Assembly (NCBI GenBank): GCA_029934815.1
Contig: JAOZLM010000053.1
Coordinates: 1-10,612 of the forward strand
Length of the DNA stretch: 10,612 bases
Direction of reading: 5' to 3'
From: Desulfocapsa sp.
GTDB lineage: Bacteria > Desulfobacterota > Desulfobulbia > Desulfobulbales > Desulfocapsaceae
This document shows, in pieces, positions 1 to 7,556 of this stretch; the first letter of the stretch is position 1, and each line of letters opens with the position of its first letter. Both the position numbers and the translations under genes were made by a program. The notes below the pieces were generated by a model. That model saw only the letters and a list, made by a program, of their open reading frames with translations. It ran no database searches and had not been told where the DNA came from.

Positions 1-75
1 AATATGAAGTTTTTTACTTAGCCATCTAAAGTTTAGGTTTTTACGAGCTTGTCAACCATTGTACTGGTCACAAAC

Positions 76-1263
76 ATGATAATCAGCAAATCAAAAAAAT
101 TCAAAAGTACATTCGGATTATTCCGACATAATCCAATCCACCAGTTCTGCGTATTCGTACTGCTACTATTACCAGCAACAATTGTCCATGCAAATGAGTC
201 CACCATACTCCTTGGGCAATCATGCGCATTAAGCGGACCAGCCAAAAATCTCGGCCTGAAAATGAGAGCCGGCCTGCAGGCTGCAATTGCAGAAATCAAC
301 GATAATGGCGGAGTAAAAGGACACACCATACAACTACGCAGCAAAGATGACGGGTACGAACCGGATAAAGCGATCAAAAACACCCTGGAACTGATTAAGG
401 AAGACCAGGTTTTTCTGCTGATTGGCGAAGTGGGAACTCCGACATCAAAAGCCGTTTTACCCCTTATCGACAAATACAAAGTCCCTTTTTTTGCACCACT
501 TACCGGAGCTGAATTGCTTCGTACCCCTGCCCACCCATACGTTATAAACATTCGCAAAAGTTATTATCAGGAAATGGAAGCACTGATTTCTCATCTGACA
601 GACACATTAGGCATGCAGCGTATCAGTTGTTTTTACCAAAATGACAGCTACGGCTTTGCGGGACTTGAAGGTGTAAAACGAGCATTGAACAAAAGAGCCA
701 TGCAACTCACATCCATGGGCAGCTATGAACGCAACACCATCGCTGTCATGGGTGGCGTGCAGGACATATACAAAATGAATCCGGAAGCTGTCATTCTGGT
801 TGGTACTTATGCTGCCTGCTCAGAATTTATTAAACTCAGCAAAGCCAAACACCCCGGCAAACGAATATTTGGCAACATCTCCTTTGTTGGAACCAAAAGT
901 TTAAAAGATGCCCTTGGACATTATGGTGAAGATGTAATCGTCTCACAGGTTGTCCCTTTCCCATGGGACGACACCCTGCCTCTTGTGACACAATACAGAC
1001 AAGCCATGGCTAAATATCAGGGCAATGCTCATATTGGGTTTATCAGTCTGGAGGGCTATATTGCCGGCAGGCTCTTTGCTGCCATTGCAGAAAAGGTACC
1101 CGGAAAACTGAGCCGGGAAAAATTTATCCAGACCATGTACAGGGTGGGCAGCTTTGATCTCGGTGGTGTAGTACTTCAGTTCAGCACAGCAACAAACCCC
1201 GGAATGGATACCATTGAACTGAGCACTATTTATCCGGACATTAAAAAACTGGAAAATAAGTAA
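76..1263 (+). CDS. Periplasmic solute-binding protein, branched-chain amino acid (Peripla_BP_6) type
   Basis: Predicted extracytoplasmic ligand-binding protein of the type-1 periplasmic fold (LivJ-like superfamily). From the ATG at 76 it has 395 residues. A basic stretch is followed by a hydrophobic segment (about residues 24-37) and a likely signal peptidase I site after VHA (39/40); no lipobox is seen. The mature protein begins with the family hallmark ILLGQSCALSGPAKNLG, then an AGLQAAIAEINDNGGVKG segment typical of this group. An in-frame TTG at 49 would add nine residues; I prefer the ATG because it gives a more normal signal peptide, but neither start has a good ribosome site. It lies 7 bp before a sensor kinase gene, and no permease or ATPase gene is visible, so a role as a sensing partner of that kinase is plausible. 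The ligand cannot be read from the sequence; amino acids, amides, urea or aromatic acids are all known for the superfamily. Confidence 0.85.
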   Translation: MIISKSKKFKSTFGLFRHNPIHQFCVFVLLLLPATIVHANESTILLGQSCALSGPAKNLGLKMRAGLQAAIAEINDNGGVKGHTIQLRSKDDGYEPDKAIKNTLELIKEDQVFLLIGEVGTPTSKAVLPLIDKYKVPFFAPLTGAELLRTPAHPYVINIRKSYYQEMEALISHLTDTLGMQRISCFYQNDSYGFAGLEGVKRALNKRAMQLTSMGSYERNTIAVMGGVQDIYKMNPEAVILVGTYAACSEFIKLSKAKHPGKRIFGNISFVGTKSLKDALGHYGEDVIVSQVVPFPWDDTLPLVTQYRQAMAKYQGNAHIGFISLEGYIAGRLFAAIAEKVPGKLSREKFIQTMYRVGSFDLGGVVLQFSTATNPGMDTIELSTIYPDIKKLENK

Positions 1264-1270
1264 GGCAGCT

Positions 1271-3700
1271 ATGCGACAAACTCACAGCCCATCCCTTGCC
1301 TCTGCTCCTTTTCGCTCCTCATTACTTGTTTTGCTGGCTCTTGCGCTTTTTATTGCTCTGTTCTGGAGCATCAATCAATACCAGAACTATCAACAGACCA
1401 TTCTAAATATTGAACGTAATTACAAAGAACTTTACAGAGAGCGGGCAGAAGAAGAGCTTGACAATGTTCTCGTTTTTATCGATCAGCGCCGTTCTCAGGC
1501 TGTGCAGCGTATTGAAGAAACCCTGCGTTTAAAAGTTCAATCTGCATACACCATTGCCTCACATATCTATCAGATGCATAAAGACGATATGGAACTGCCC
1601 AAACTCCGTACCGAGGTAGCTGAAACCCTGCGCCCCATTCGCTGGAACAACGGGCGCGGATATTATTTTAGCGGCCGGATACGGGACAGACGAATAGATC
1701 TTTTTGCCAACGATCCTCTTCTGGAAAACCAAAACCCAATGGAGGTTCGGGAAAACAGCTACCGCCCCATATTCCAGAACCTATACCGGATTATTGAGGA
1801 AAAAGGTGCCGGTCTTTATCGAAACAATTCGATCTCAGTTAGCGAGGGAATTCATTTTCCCGACATGATCTTTATTAAATATTTCAAGCCATTTGACTGG
1901 TATATCGGAGCCGGCACATCACAGGAAATCATAAGAACCACCCTCCAGGAAGAGGTGCTTGGCACCATACAAAATATGCGATTCAGTAAAGATGGCCACA
2001 TTCTCTGCCTGACAAATGACGGTACCATACTCAGTCATCCCCGCAATGAACTCACAGGCCGTTCAATCACAGATTTGGTGAATACAGCGGGAGACAAATA
2101 CGGGAAAAAAATGCTGCGAAACGGCCTGCAATCTGATGATGGTGGCTATCTCCTGTACAGCAATGAGGTGAGTCAAAACAAACAGCAACGCCTCTCTTTC
2201 AGCAAGGCCTATCCCGACTGGAGCTGGATTCTGGTGGTTGATATTTCCATGGATGCCATGGCACAGGCCATTGAAGACGAAACACGTTCCCACACCAGAT
2301 CATCCATAAAAAATGGTATTATTTTCCTTGGATTACTGGGAATTGCAGTGGTATTTCTCCTTTCCATCGCCTACTACCATTCACGGAAAATAAAAAAGGA
2401 TATCAGCTTATTTACTGACTTTTTCCGAAAAGCAGCCCACACACAGCTCAAAATAGCCAACGATGATTCTACTTTTGCAGAATTTGAAGATCTGGCAGCA
2501 CTTGCAAACACCATGGTGGATGATATTGTCCGGAAAGAACATCTGCTGCATCGTGATGAATTGCGTCTGGACACGCTGCTCCAGCTCAGTGAAATGGAAG
2601 AATACAGTATCAAAGATAAATATGACTTTGTACTGCACCGAATCACCCAGATCACCGACAGTGACCGGGGATATCTGGCTCTTGTCAATAGTGCAGGAAG
2701 CCACTGCACCCTCTGTGCGCAGATAGATCTGCAAACAGGAGATACCAATATGGCAAACAGTGCATTTTCATTAAACGATACCAGCCTGATCGGCAGCTGT
2801 GTGCTTGCCGGAAAAGGAATTTTCAACAATACACAGGAAGAACCCACCAGCCACGCTTTTCCATATCGGGAAGCAGTACAGCGAAGAATCGATACTCCGG
2901 TAACCGATCATAACACCATTGTACTCATTGCCGGAGTCTGCAACAGCAGCAGAGAGTATGACAACGCTGATGTACGGCAGATGACCATGCTCCTTGAAGG
3001 CATGTGGCTCCACGTGCAAAAAACCTGCTCGGAAAAAGAGATGGCACGCCTTGAAAGACAGGTAATCGCCATTGGTGAAGAAGAACGGAGCAGGATCGGC
3101 CGGGATCTTCACGATGATCTGGGATCCCACCTGAGCGGTGTCGAATTACTCAGTACAGTCTTACAGAAAAAACTCGAAAAACATGCACCGAATCAGGCGG
3201 AACAACTTGCCACCATTCGTAATCTTATTCGGGATGCAATCGAGAAAACACGCAGACTTTCCCATGGTCTCTACCCTGTACATATTATCGAGCATGGCCT
3301 TGAAGCTGCCATTGAAGAGCTGTGTACCGAAATAAAAGAACTGTATTCCCTGCCCTGTACACTTTTATTTGAAGGGAATGTCGAACCTCTTAGCAACACG
3401 GTCACACCTCATATTTATTATATTATTCGTGAAGCTCTTTTTAATGCGGCAAAACATGCCAGCCCGAATATGATACAAATCACTGTCCGGCGTACAAACA
3501 ACACACTGTTTGTAATCATCCACGATGACGGGCAGGGCATGGAAGACACACAAAAGAAAAAAGGTTTAGGGCTGCATACGATGCACTACCGGGCAAAGGC
3601 AATTGGTGCCACCCTTACGATTTCCCCGGGAACCAAAGGCGGAACTACGATTACCCTTCAGGGAGTAATGGATAATGAACTCAAAAATTCTTATTGTTGA
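1271..3700 (+). CDS. Membrane sensor histidine kinase, NarL-partner type (tandem Cache, HAMP-like, GAF, HisKA_3, HATPase_c)
   Basis: Two-component sensor kinase of 809 residues. A first membrane segment (about 16-34) leads to a large periplasmic region (about 40-340) with two Cache-like repeats: the first contains GRGYYF near 130 and FDWYIGAGTSQE near 208, the second contains ILSHP near 254 and WSWILVVDIS near 317. A second membrane segment (about 348-369) follows, then a HAMP-like linker (about 372-430) and a GAF domain (about 432-590). The HisKA_3 domain carries the phosphoacceptor His614 in RDLHDDLGSHLSG. The ATPase domain has an N-box with Asn725 (EALFNAAKHA) and a DDGQGM motif at 752-757, followed by KKKGLGLHTM. 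The start is supported by TAAGG just upstream. The gene is 7 bp after the binding-protein gene and overlaps the response regulator by 26 bp, so the three are probably one operon. The ligand is unknown; Cache domains usually bind small organic molecules directly, and the binding protein could be a second input. Confidence 0.92.
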   Translation: MRQTHSPSLASAPFRSSLLVLLALALFIALFWSINQYQNYQQTILNIERNYKELYRERAEEELDNVLVFIDQRRSQAVQRIEETLRLKVQSAYTIASHIYQMHKDDMELPKLRTEVAETLRPIRWNNGRGYYFSGRIRDRRIDLFANDPLLENQNPMEVRENSYRPIFQNLYRIIEEKGAGLYRNNSISVSEGIHFPDMIFIKYFKPFDWYIGAGTSQEIIRTTLQEEVLGTIQNMRFSKDGHILCLTNDGTILSHPRNELTGRSITDLVNTAGDKYGKKMLRNGLQSDDGGYLLYSNEVSQNKQQRLSFSKAYPDWSWILVVDISMDAMAQAIEDETRSHTRSSIKNGIIFLGLLGIAVVFLLSIAYYHSRKIKKDISLFTDFFRKAAHTQLKIANDDSTFAEFEDLAALANTMVDDIVRKEHLLHRDELRLDTLLQLSEMEEYSIKDKYDFVLHRITQITDSDRGYLALVNSAGSHCTLCAQIDLQTGDTNMANSAFSLNDTSLIGSCVLAGKGIFNNTQEEPTSHAFPYREAVQRRIDTPVTDHNTIVLIAGVCNSSREYDNADVRQMTMLLEGMWLHVQKTCSEKEMARLERQVIAIGEEERSRIGRDLHDDLGSHLSGVELLSTVLQKKLEKHAPNQAEQLATIRNLIRDAIEKTRRLSHGLYPVHIIEHGLEAAIEELCTEIKELYSLPCTLLFEGNVEPLSNTVTPHIYYIIREALFNAAKHASPNMIQITVRRTNNTLFVIIHDDGQGMEDTQKKKGLGLHTMHYRAKAIGATLTISPGTKGGTTITLQGVMDNELKNSYC

Positions 3701-4328
3701 TGACCATCCGATTTTTCGGATGGGGATGAAAGAACTGATCAATCAGGAAGAAGACTTCACCGTTTGTGCAGTGGCTGCTGATATTGCTGAAGCACTGAAT
3801 GCTCTTAAGGAAGAAAGTCCGGATATGGCTATCATCGATGTTGCCCTGGCCGATGAAAACGGGCTGGATCTTGTTAAGCAGATACATAAAGACCGTAAGA
3901 ATTTTCCCATGCTGGTGCTCTCCATGCACGACGAATCTGCCTGGGCAGAACGGGCAATTCGCGCTGGAGCCCGTGGGTATGTGATGAAAAAAGAAGCTTC
4001 CGAATCTGTAATTTCAGCATTACGCGGTATGCGCGAGGGAAAAATTCATGTGAGCAACAATATGGTTTCGCAGCTGTTACATAAACTGCAGGAGGATCCA
4101 CAAGATCAGGAAAAAACAACAGAAGAGAGTCTTACAGAACGGGAAATTGAGGTGTACCACCTACTGGGATCCGGTCTTTCGACAAGAGAAATTGCTGACG
4201 AAATGACCCTTGGCATCAAGACAATCGGAACCTACAGAGATCGAATTAAGCAAAAACTTGGTCTCAAAAATGCCACAGAACTTACCCGACGGGCTGTTCT
4301 CTGGACCAGCAATAAAAGCTTGCAATAA
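3675..4328 (+). CDS. Response regulator, NarL/FixJ family (REC + LuxR-type HTH)
   Basis: DNA-binding response regulator of 217 residues, the evident partner of the overlapping kinase. The receiver domain (1 to about 120) has the acidic pocket Asp9/Asp10, the phosphoacceptor Asp55 in AIIDVALADENG, Ser83 in the switch position (LVLSMHD) and the conserved Lys105 (YVMKK). The C-terminal LuxR/GerE helix-turn-helix (about 153-210) starts with LTEREIEVYHLLGSGLSTREIA and continues with the recognition-helix region IKTIGTYRDRIKQKLGL. The ATG lies inside the end of the kinase gene, with GGGAG about ten bases upstream, so translation is probably coupled. All residues needed for phosphorylation are present. 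Target promoters are not identifiable here; the downstream formate dehydrogenase block is one candidate, purely from position. Confidence 0.94.
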   Translation: MNSKILIVDDHPIFRMGMKELINQEEDFTVCAVAADIAEALNALKEESPDMAIIDVALADENGLDLVKQIHKDRKNFPMLVLSMHDESAWAERAIRAGARGYVMKKEASESVISALRGMREGKIHVSNNMVSQLLHKLQEDPQDQEKTTEESLTEREIEVYHLLGSGLSTREIADEMTLGIKTIGTYRDRIKQKLGLKNATELTRRAVLWTSNKSLQ

Positions 4329-4397
4329 GAATTAAAAATACGATAGGATAAAAAAGCAGGGCTTCAGTCAAAACGGTTACAAAACAGGGAGTTCCCT

Positions 4398-4805
4398 ATG
4401 ACACAGAAACGACAACAGGCAAGAGTTCCAATCAGTGGCCAGGCCATTTTATCCAACGACCATGGAATATGTATTACCGCCACCACTAAGGATATCAGCC
4501 AGGATGGCATTGGTATCAATAAACCTGCAGATCACCTGACAGAAGCCGAATACCGGATCAGAGTGAGCACGGATAGCGGCCGGCAAATTCATCTGAGAGC
4601 AACCCTTATCCATAGCAGTACTGAGACCACGGGTTTTAAAACATCAAACATTGATGAGAAAAATTTGCAAATCATCACAGAACTGGTCTCCGAGTATCAG
4701 ACCACCGATGACTTTATCAGGCAGGTAGGTGAGCATGATGTTTTAGAACAGAAATATGTAGACAAAGATGGAAACAAAGTTTCTGTGACATTTGATACAA
4801 AATAA
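4398..4805 (+). CDS. PilZ-domain protein, predicted c-di-GMP binder
   Basis: A 135-residue, apparently cytoplasmic single-domain protein with no signal peptide or membrane segment. It shows both halves of the PilZ c-di-GMP signature: an RxxxR motif at Arg5-Arg9 (RQQAR) and a DxSxxG motif at 32-37 (DISQDG), with about 22 residues between, as usual in this family. The body ends near residue 100 and is followed by a polar C-terminal tail. A GGGAG ribosome site lies seven bases before the ATG. It is 69 bp after the response regulator with no clear terminator between, so it may be read from the same transcript; such proteins typically couple c-di-GMP level to motility, polysaccharide or other surface outputs. 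The family call rests on the two motifs and the length; the output is unknown. Confidence 0.82.
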   Translation: MTQKRQQARVPISGQAILSNDHGICITATTKDISQDGIGINKPADHLTEAEYRIRVSTDSGRQIHLRATLIHSSTETTGFKTSNIDEKNLQIITELVSEYQTTDDFIRQVGEHDVLEQKYVDKDGNKVSVTFDTK

Positions 4806-4831
4806 TATTACTGTAATTTAAGTAGTTTAAC

Positions 4832-4878
4832 GAAGGAAACCTTGTAGGGTTTTTCCCTACCAAAAAATAGGTTCCTTC
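4832..4878 (+). terminator. Nested hairpin after the PilZ gene, possible terminator
   Basis: An outer stem pairs GAAGGAAACCT (4832-4842) with AGGTTCCTTC (4869-4878), with one bulged A. An inner perfect 6-bp stem GTAGGG/CCCTAC (4844-4849 with 4855-4860) closes on a TTTTT loop. The structure sits 26 bp after the PilZ stop codon. It is followed by a pyrimidine-rich tract (CCGATTTCTTTCCTTCC) and not by a clean T run, so it is not a textbook intrinsic terminator. It could equally act as a transcript-end stabiliser or a regulatory site. Confidence 0.5.
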
Positions 4879-4905
4879 CCGATTTCTTTCCTTCCTGATT
4901 TACGC

Positions 4906-4911
4906 TATAAT
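4906..4911 (+). promoter_or_regulatory. Possible -10 element (TATAAT) for the formate dehydrogenase block
   Basis: A perfect TATAAT lies 65 bp before the polyferredoxin start, downstream of the nested hairpin and in an AT-rich stretch. The sequence 17 bp upstream (TTTCTT) is a poor -35 match, so an activator would probably be needed if this is a sigma-70 promoter. No sigma-54 type GG/GC element was seen in the 170-bp gap. Confidence 0.3.
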
Positions 4912-4975
4912 TTTACTGTTTTGATTGATGGACTAGTCAGGGTGCAGCAATATCTTCCATAAGGACATATTTTCA

Positions 4976-6865
4976 ATGAGTGATTTTCCAGGACACTTTC
5001 TTGCCAGCGATGGTACGCAATCCAATTACTATTCCGAGCCGCTGACAATTCACCCCGGCTCAGCTTTTACTGATGGGAAAGACAAGGATAACAATATCCT
5101 TCTTGCCGGTGGGTTTTCCTCTATTCATCCGGATTCTGCGTTTCCTCTGTCTCCCACCCTGCAGCTCAATGGTGACCTGAGCACTATCAGTACAGAAGAT
5201 ATTACAGCCCTTGCCAAAGCTGAATTTGGCCGTCATAACAGTCAATCCTATCGAACATATCTGCTGGAGGCTGATTCCCGCCTGACTGTTCTCAGTGCTG
5301 ATGCAGCGTCTCTTCATGCCTTTATTGATACCTATGGCGGTATCCTTCAGATCGACCCCATCCTGACAAAAGGCTATGATTCAGAACTAACAACTGCCCA
5401 TGCAATACAGATTGAAAAGAACGGCAAGGAGTTGCGTCTGCGTTTTAGTGTCAAGCAGCCAATTGATCTCAGTCGTTGTAACTACTGCGGTGATTGCGGC
5501 GAGACTTGTCCTGAAAATTGCCTGAGCGAACAACTCTTTTTGGATTTTTCTAAATGCACTCTCTGCAAAGAGTGTGTAACGGCCTGTTCACAGGATGCAA
5601 TAGATCTCCACGTTGTTGAAAACAGAGAGCTCAATACTCCGGCACTGCTTCCCCTTGAAGGAGCAGGAGTTGAACTTCCGGAAACAAAAGAAAACATCTA
5701 CTCTGAAGGCAATCTGCCCGCTCTTTTCGAAAAAATTTATACCACTGAGATTGAAGAAGTAATTCAGTGGAGTGCAGACAGTTGCCAATACAGTGCAAGG
5801 CTTGGAACTGGTTGCACTGCCTGTGTTGACGCCTGTATCCACCAGGCTATCCACCAGTCTAAAGCGGGTGTCGTAGTTGATCATCTTTCCTGTGTTGAAT
5901 GTGGTGCCTGTCTTTCCAGTTGCCCTACCGGCGCTTTGCAATACCAGCGTTTTGACGACAAACATTTTATTGAATATTTCAACGATTTTTCATTCGCTCC
6001 GGGAAGTACCGTAATCCTTGGCGACGAAGCGACACTGCATAAATTCTGGTGGCACAGCGGGGAAAAACGCTATGAAAATGTTTTTTTCATGGAATATCCA
6101 CAGCCTGCTGCTCTTCATGCCATGCATTTTTTACTGCTTTACGCAATGGGAGCAGTAAAAATCATTGTGCTGGGCCAGGATCACCCCCAAAAACAGCTTG
6201 AAATAACAAATACAATTATTCAGGAACTTCTCCAAAAGGAACAAACAGTACAGACGGTAACAACCGTTTTTGATCTCTCTGCCCTCCTTGGCCAGACCGC
6301 TGATGACGGTATTGTAGTAAGCAGTTCCTACCACGATTTTTCCTACACTAACCGTAGAAGAAAGCTTGTGGACATAGTGCAATTTCTGGCTCAGTATAGT
6401 GATGCAGAACCGGAAATTATCACAGGTGCTGCCGCCAAAGGTTTTGCGACAGTTCTCTGTGATGAAGCCAAATGCACCGGCTGTATTGCCTGTGTGGGAG
6501 AATGTCGAATCGGCGCATTGACAACCGACGGAAGCAGCTATTCACTCAGCCACACACCGGCTCTCTGTGTACAGTGCGGCACCTGTGTTACCGTTTGTCC
6601 TGAAAATGCTCTTACTTTACAACCTGGCTTGTCCCTGAAAGATGATTTCTTCAATGAACGCCTGATTGCCGAAACAGAACCGGCACAATGCAAAAGTTGC
6701 GGCAAGGTATTTGGCACAAAGAAATCACTTGAAAAAGTAATGTCCATCCTCTCAGCCAAAGGCATGTGGGATAAAACAGACGACCTTCTTTCATACTGCG
6801 ATAATTGCCGTGTGATTAACCTTTACAAAAGTAGTGAGCATGAGCAAAAAAACAGAGCTAACTGA
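4976..6865 (+). CDS. Polyferredoxin-like multi-[4Fe-4S] protein of the formate dehydrogenase cluster
   Basis: A 629-residue iron-sulfur protein without signal peptide or membrane segment, so presumably cytoplasmic. Three pairs of ferredoxin-type motifs are visible. Pair one: Cys168/171/174/178 and Cys194/197/200/204. Pair two: Cys280/283/287 with a probable fourth ligand Cys270 (CQYSARLGTGC), and Cys306/309/312/316. Pair three: Cys500/503/506/510 and Cys531/534/537/541. This predicts about six [4Fe-4S] clusters. Between pairs two and three is an alpha/beta region (about 330-490) without cysteines, and the C-terminus has two further CxxC pairs (572/575 and 608/611) that could bind zinc or iron. 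AAGGA lies ten bases before the ATG. The gene overlaps the TorD-family gene by 26 bp. As I recall, relatives occur beside TorD and Tat-target genes in Shewanella and betaproteobacterial formate dehydrogenase loci. Its role is not established: electron transfer to a cytoplasmic partner or help in enzyme maturation are both possible. Confidence 0.88.
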   Translation: MSDFPGHFLASDGTQSNYYSEPLTIHPGSAFTDGKDKDNNILLAGGFSSIHPDSAFPLSPTLQLNGDLSTISTEDITALAKAEFGRHNSQSYRTYLLEADSRLTVLSADAASLHAFIDTYGGILQIDPILTKGYDSELTTAHAIQIEKNGKELRLRFSVKQPIDLSRCNYCGDCGETCPENCLSEQLFLDFSKCTLCKECVTACSQDAIDLHVVENRELNTPALLPLEGAGVELPETKENIYSEGNLPALFEKIYTTEIEEVIQWSADSCQYSARLGTGCTACVDACIHQAIHQSKAGVVVDHLSCVECGACLSSCPTGALQYQRFDDKHFIEYFNDFSFAPGSTVILGDEATLHKFWWHSGEKRYENVFFMEYPQPAALHAMHFLLLYAMGAVKIIVLGQDHPQKQLEITNTIIQELLQKEQTVQTVTTVFDLSALLGQTADDGIVVSSSYHDFSYTNRRRKLVDIVQFLAQYSDAEPEIITGAAAKGFATVLCDEAKCTGCIACVGECRIGALTTDGSSYSLSHTPALCVQCGTCVTVCPENALTLQPGLSLKDDFFNERLIAETEPAQCKSCGKVFGTKKSLEKVMSILSAKGMWDKTDDLLSYCDNCRVINLYKSSEHEQKNRAN

Positions 6866-7460
6866 TCGGGATCTTGGCAGGATACGCTTACGATTCCTGG
6901 ATCTTCTGAAATCATTTTTTCAGGATGAACCAGATGCCGAGCTGTTAAGCCGCTGGCGTGGAATCTTTGCAGCCCTTGAAGGACAAGCCGTCACGCAAAA
7001 TCTTGACAGTGCCACCCACGAGCTTGGTGAACTGCTGGCCAACAAGACTCTTCAAGAGATCAGGGACGAACACTATGCCCTCTTTGTAGATCCTTACAGC
7101 AAACAACTCCTGCCCCTGACGGCTGCTTACTATATCGATGGGAAAAGTTTTGGCCCAAGCCTTGCCAGATATCGTGATATTTTAAAAGAAGGCCAGGTAA
7201 TTAAGGAACAGAAAGTCACAGATTCCGAAGATTCGCTCCCCATAATGCTTGATGTGCTTATTGCCCTTATTCAGGAAGAAAAACAGGGAGAGACCAGCAC
7301 CAGGCACTTACAGGATCAGGTATTACAGGAATTTCTTATCCCAACAGTTAAAGCAATTACAAAAGAGATCAGCACTAACTCCGATACTGTTTTTTACGTA
7401 AAATGTGTTGCCTTTCTTAAAGCGTATCTTGAGCTTGAACAAGGGCTTTTTGAAGAATAA
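6840..7460 (+). CDS. TorD/DmsD-family redox-enzyme chaperone
   Basis: Predicted cytoplasmic, all-helical chaperone of the TorD family, which binds Tat signal peptides of molybdoenzymes and holds them back until the cofactor is inserted. The ATG at 6840 gives 206 residues, normal for the family; a GTG at 6834 would add two. The centre carries the family signature region, here DEHYALFVDPYSKQ followed by LPLTAAYYIDGKSFG, equivalent to the usual E-x-x-x-L-F-x-x-P ... Y-x-x-G pattern. The rest is helix-rich and charged, with no cysteines likely to bind metal. The start lies within the last 26 bp of the polyferredoxin gene, suggesting translational coupling. Its obvious clients are the two Tat-signal proteins encoded immediately downstream, above all the formate dehydrogenase alpha subunit. 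Confidence 0.85.
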   Translation: MSKKTELTDRDLGRIRLRFLDLLKSFFQDEPDAELLSRWRGIFAALEGQAVTQNLDSATHELGELLANKTLQEIRDEHYALFVDPYSKQLLPLTAAYYIDGKSFGPSLARYRDILKEGQVIKEQKVTDSEDSLPIMLDVLIALIQEEKQGETSTRHLQDQVLQEFLIPTVKAITKEISTNSDTVFYVKCVAFLKAYLELEQGLFEE

Positions 7461-7485
7461 ATGAATCAGCAATAAACAGTTAACC

Positions 7486-7556
7486 GTCATTCCGGACTTG
7501 ATCCGGAATCTTGTTATTGCAGCAAGTTAGAGATTCCGGATCAAGTCCGGAATGAC
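7486..7556. repeat. Pair of inverted REP-like palindromes (BIME-like)
   Basis: Two 26-bp arms, 7486-7511 and 7531-7556, are perfect reverse complements separated by 19 bp. Each arm is itself a hairpin with core TTCCGGA-5 nt-TCCGGAA (stems 7490-7496/7502-7508 and 7534-7540/7546-7552). Even the spacer holds a small palindrome (TTGCAGCAA). The core TTCCGGACTTGATCCGGAA resembles a dispersed intergenic palindrome common in proteobacterial genomes. It sits 25 bp after the TorD stop codon and 82 bp before the Tat-target start, so it would form a strong RNA structure inside the cluster transcript. It could stabilise the upstream message or attenuate the downstream one. No RAYT-type transposase is present in the window. 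Confidence 0.88.

Noticed and set aside
1..48. Gene remnant or promoter upstream of the binding protein
   Set aside because: The stretch is AT-rich with only a five-codon frame and no -35/-10 pair at sensible spacing; it is too short to judge.
33..557. Minus-strand open frame of 174 codons
   Set aside because: It is antisense to the solute-binding protein, has no recognisable motif, and contradicts the clear signal peptide and family motif on the + strand.
4309..4340. Terminator directly after the response regulator
   Set aside because: Only a 4-bp GCAA/TTGC pairing is visible and no T run follows, so the 69-bp gap to the PilZ gene has no convincing terminator.
7486..7556. CRISPR repeat or insertion-sequence end
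   Set aside because: There are only two arms in inverted orientation, no spacers or regular array, and no transposase gene or target duplication nearby.
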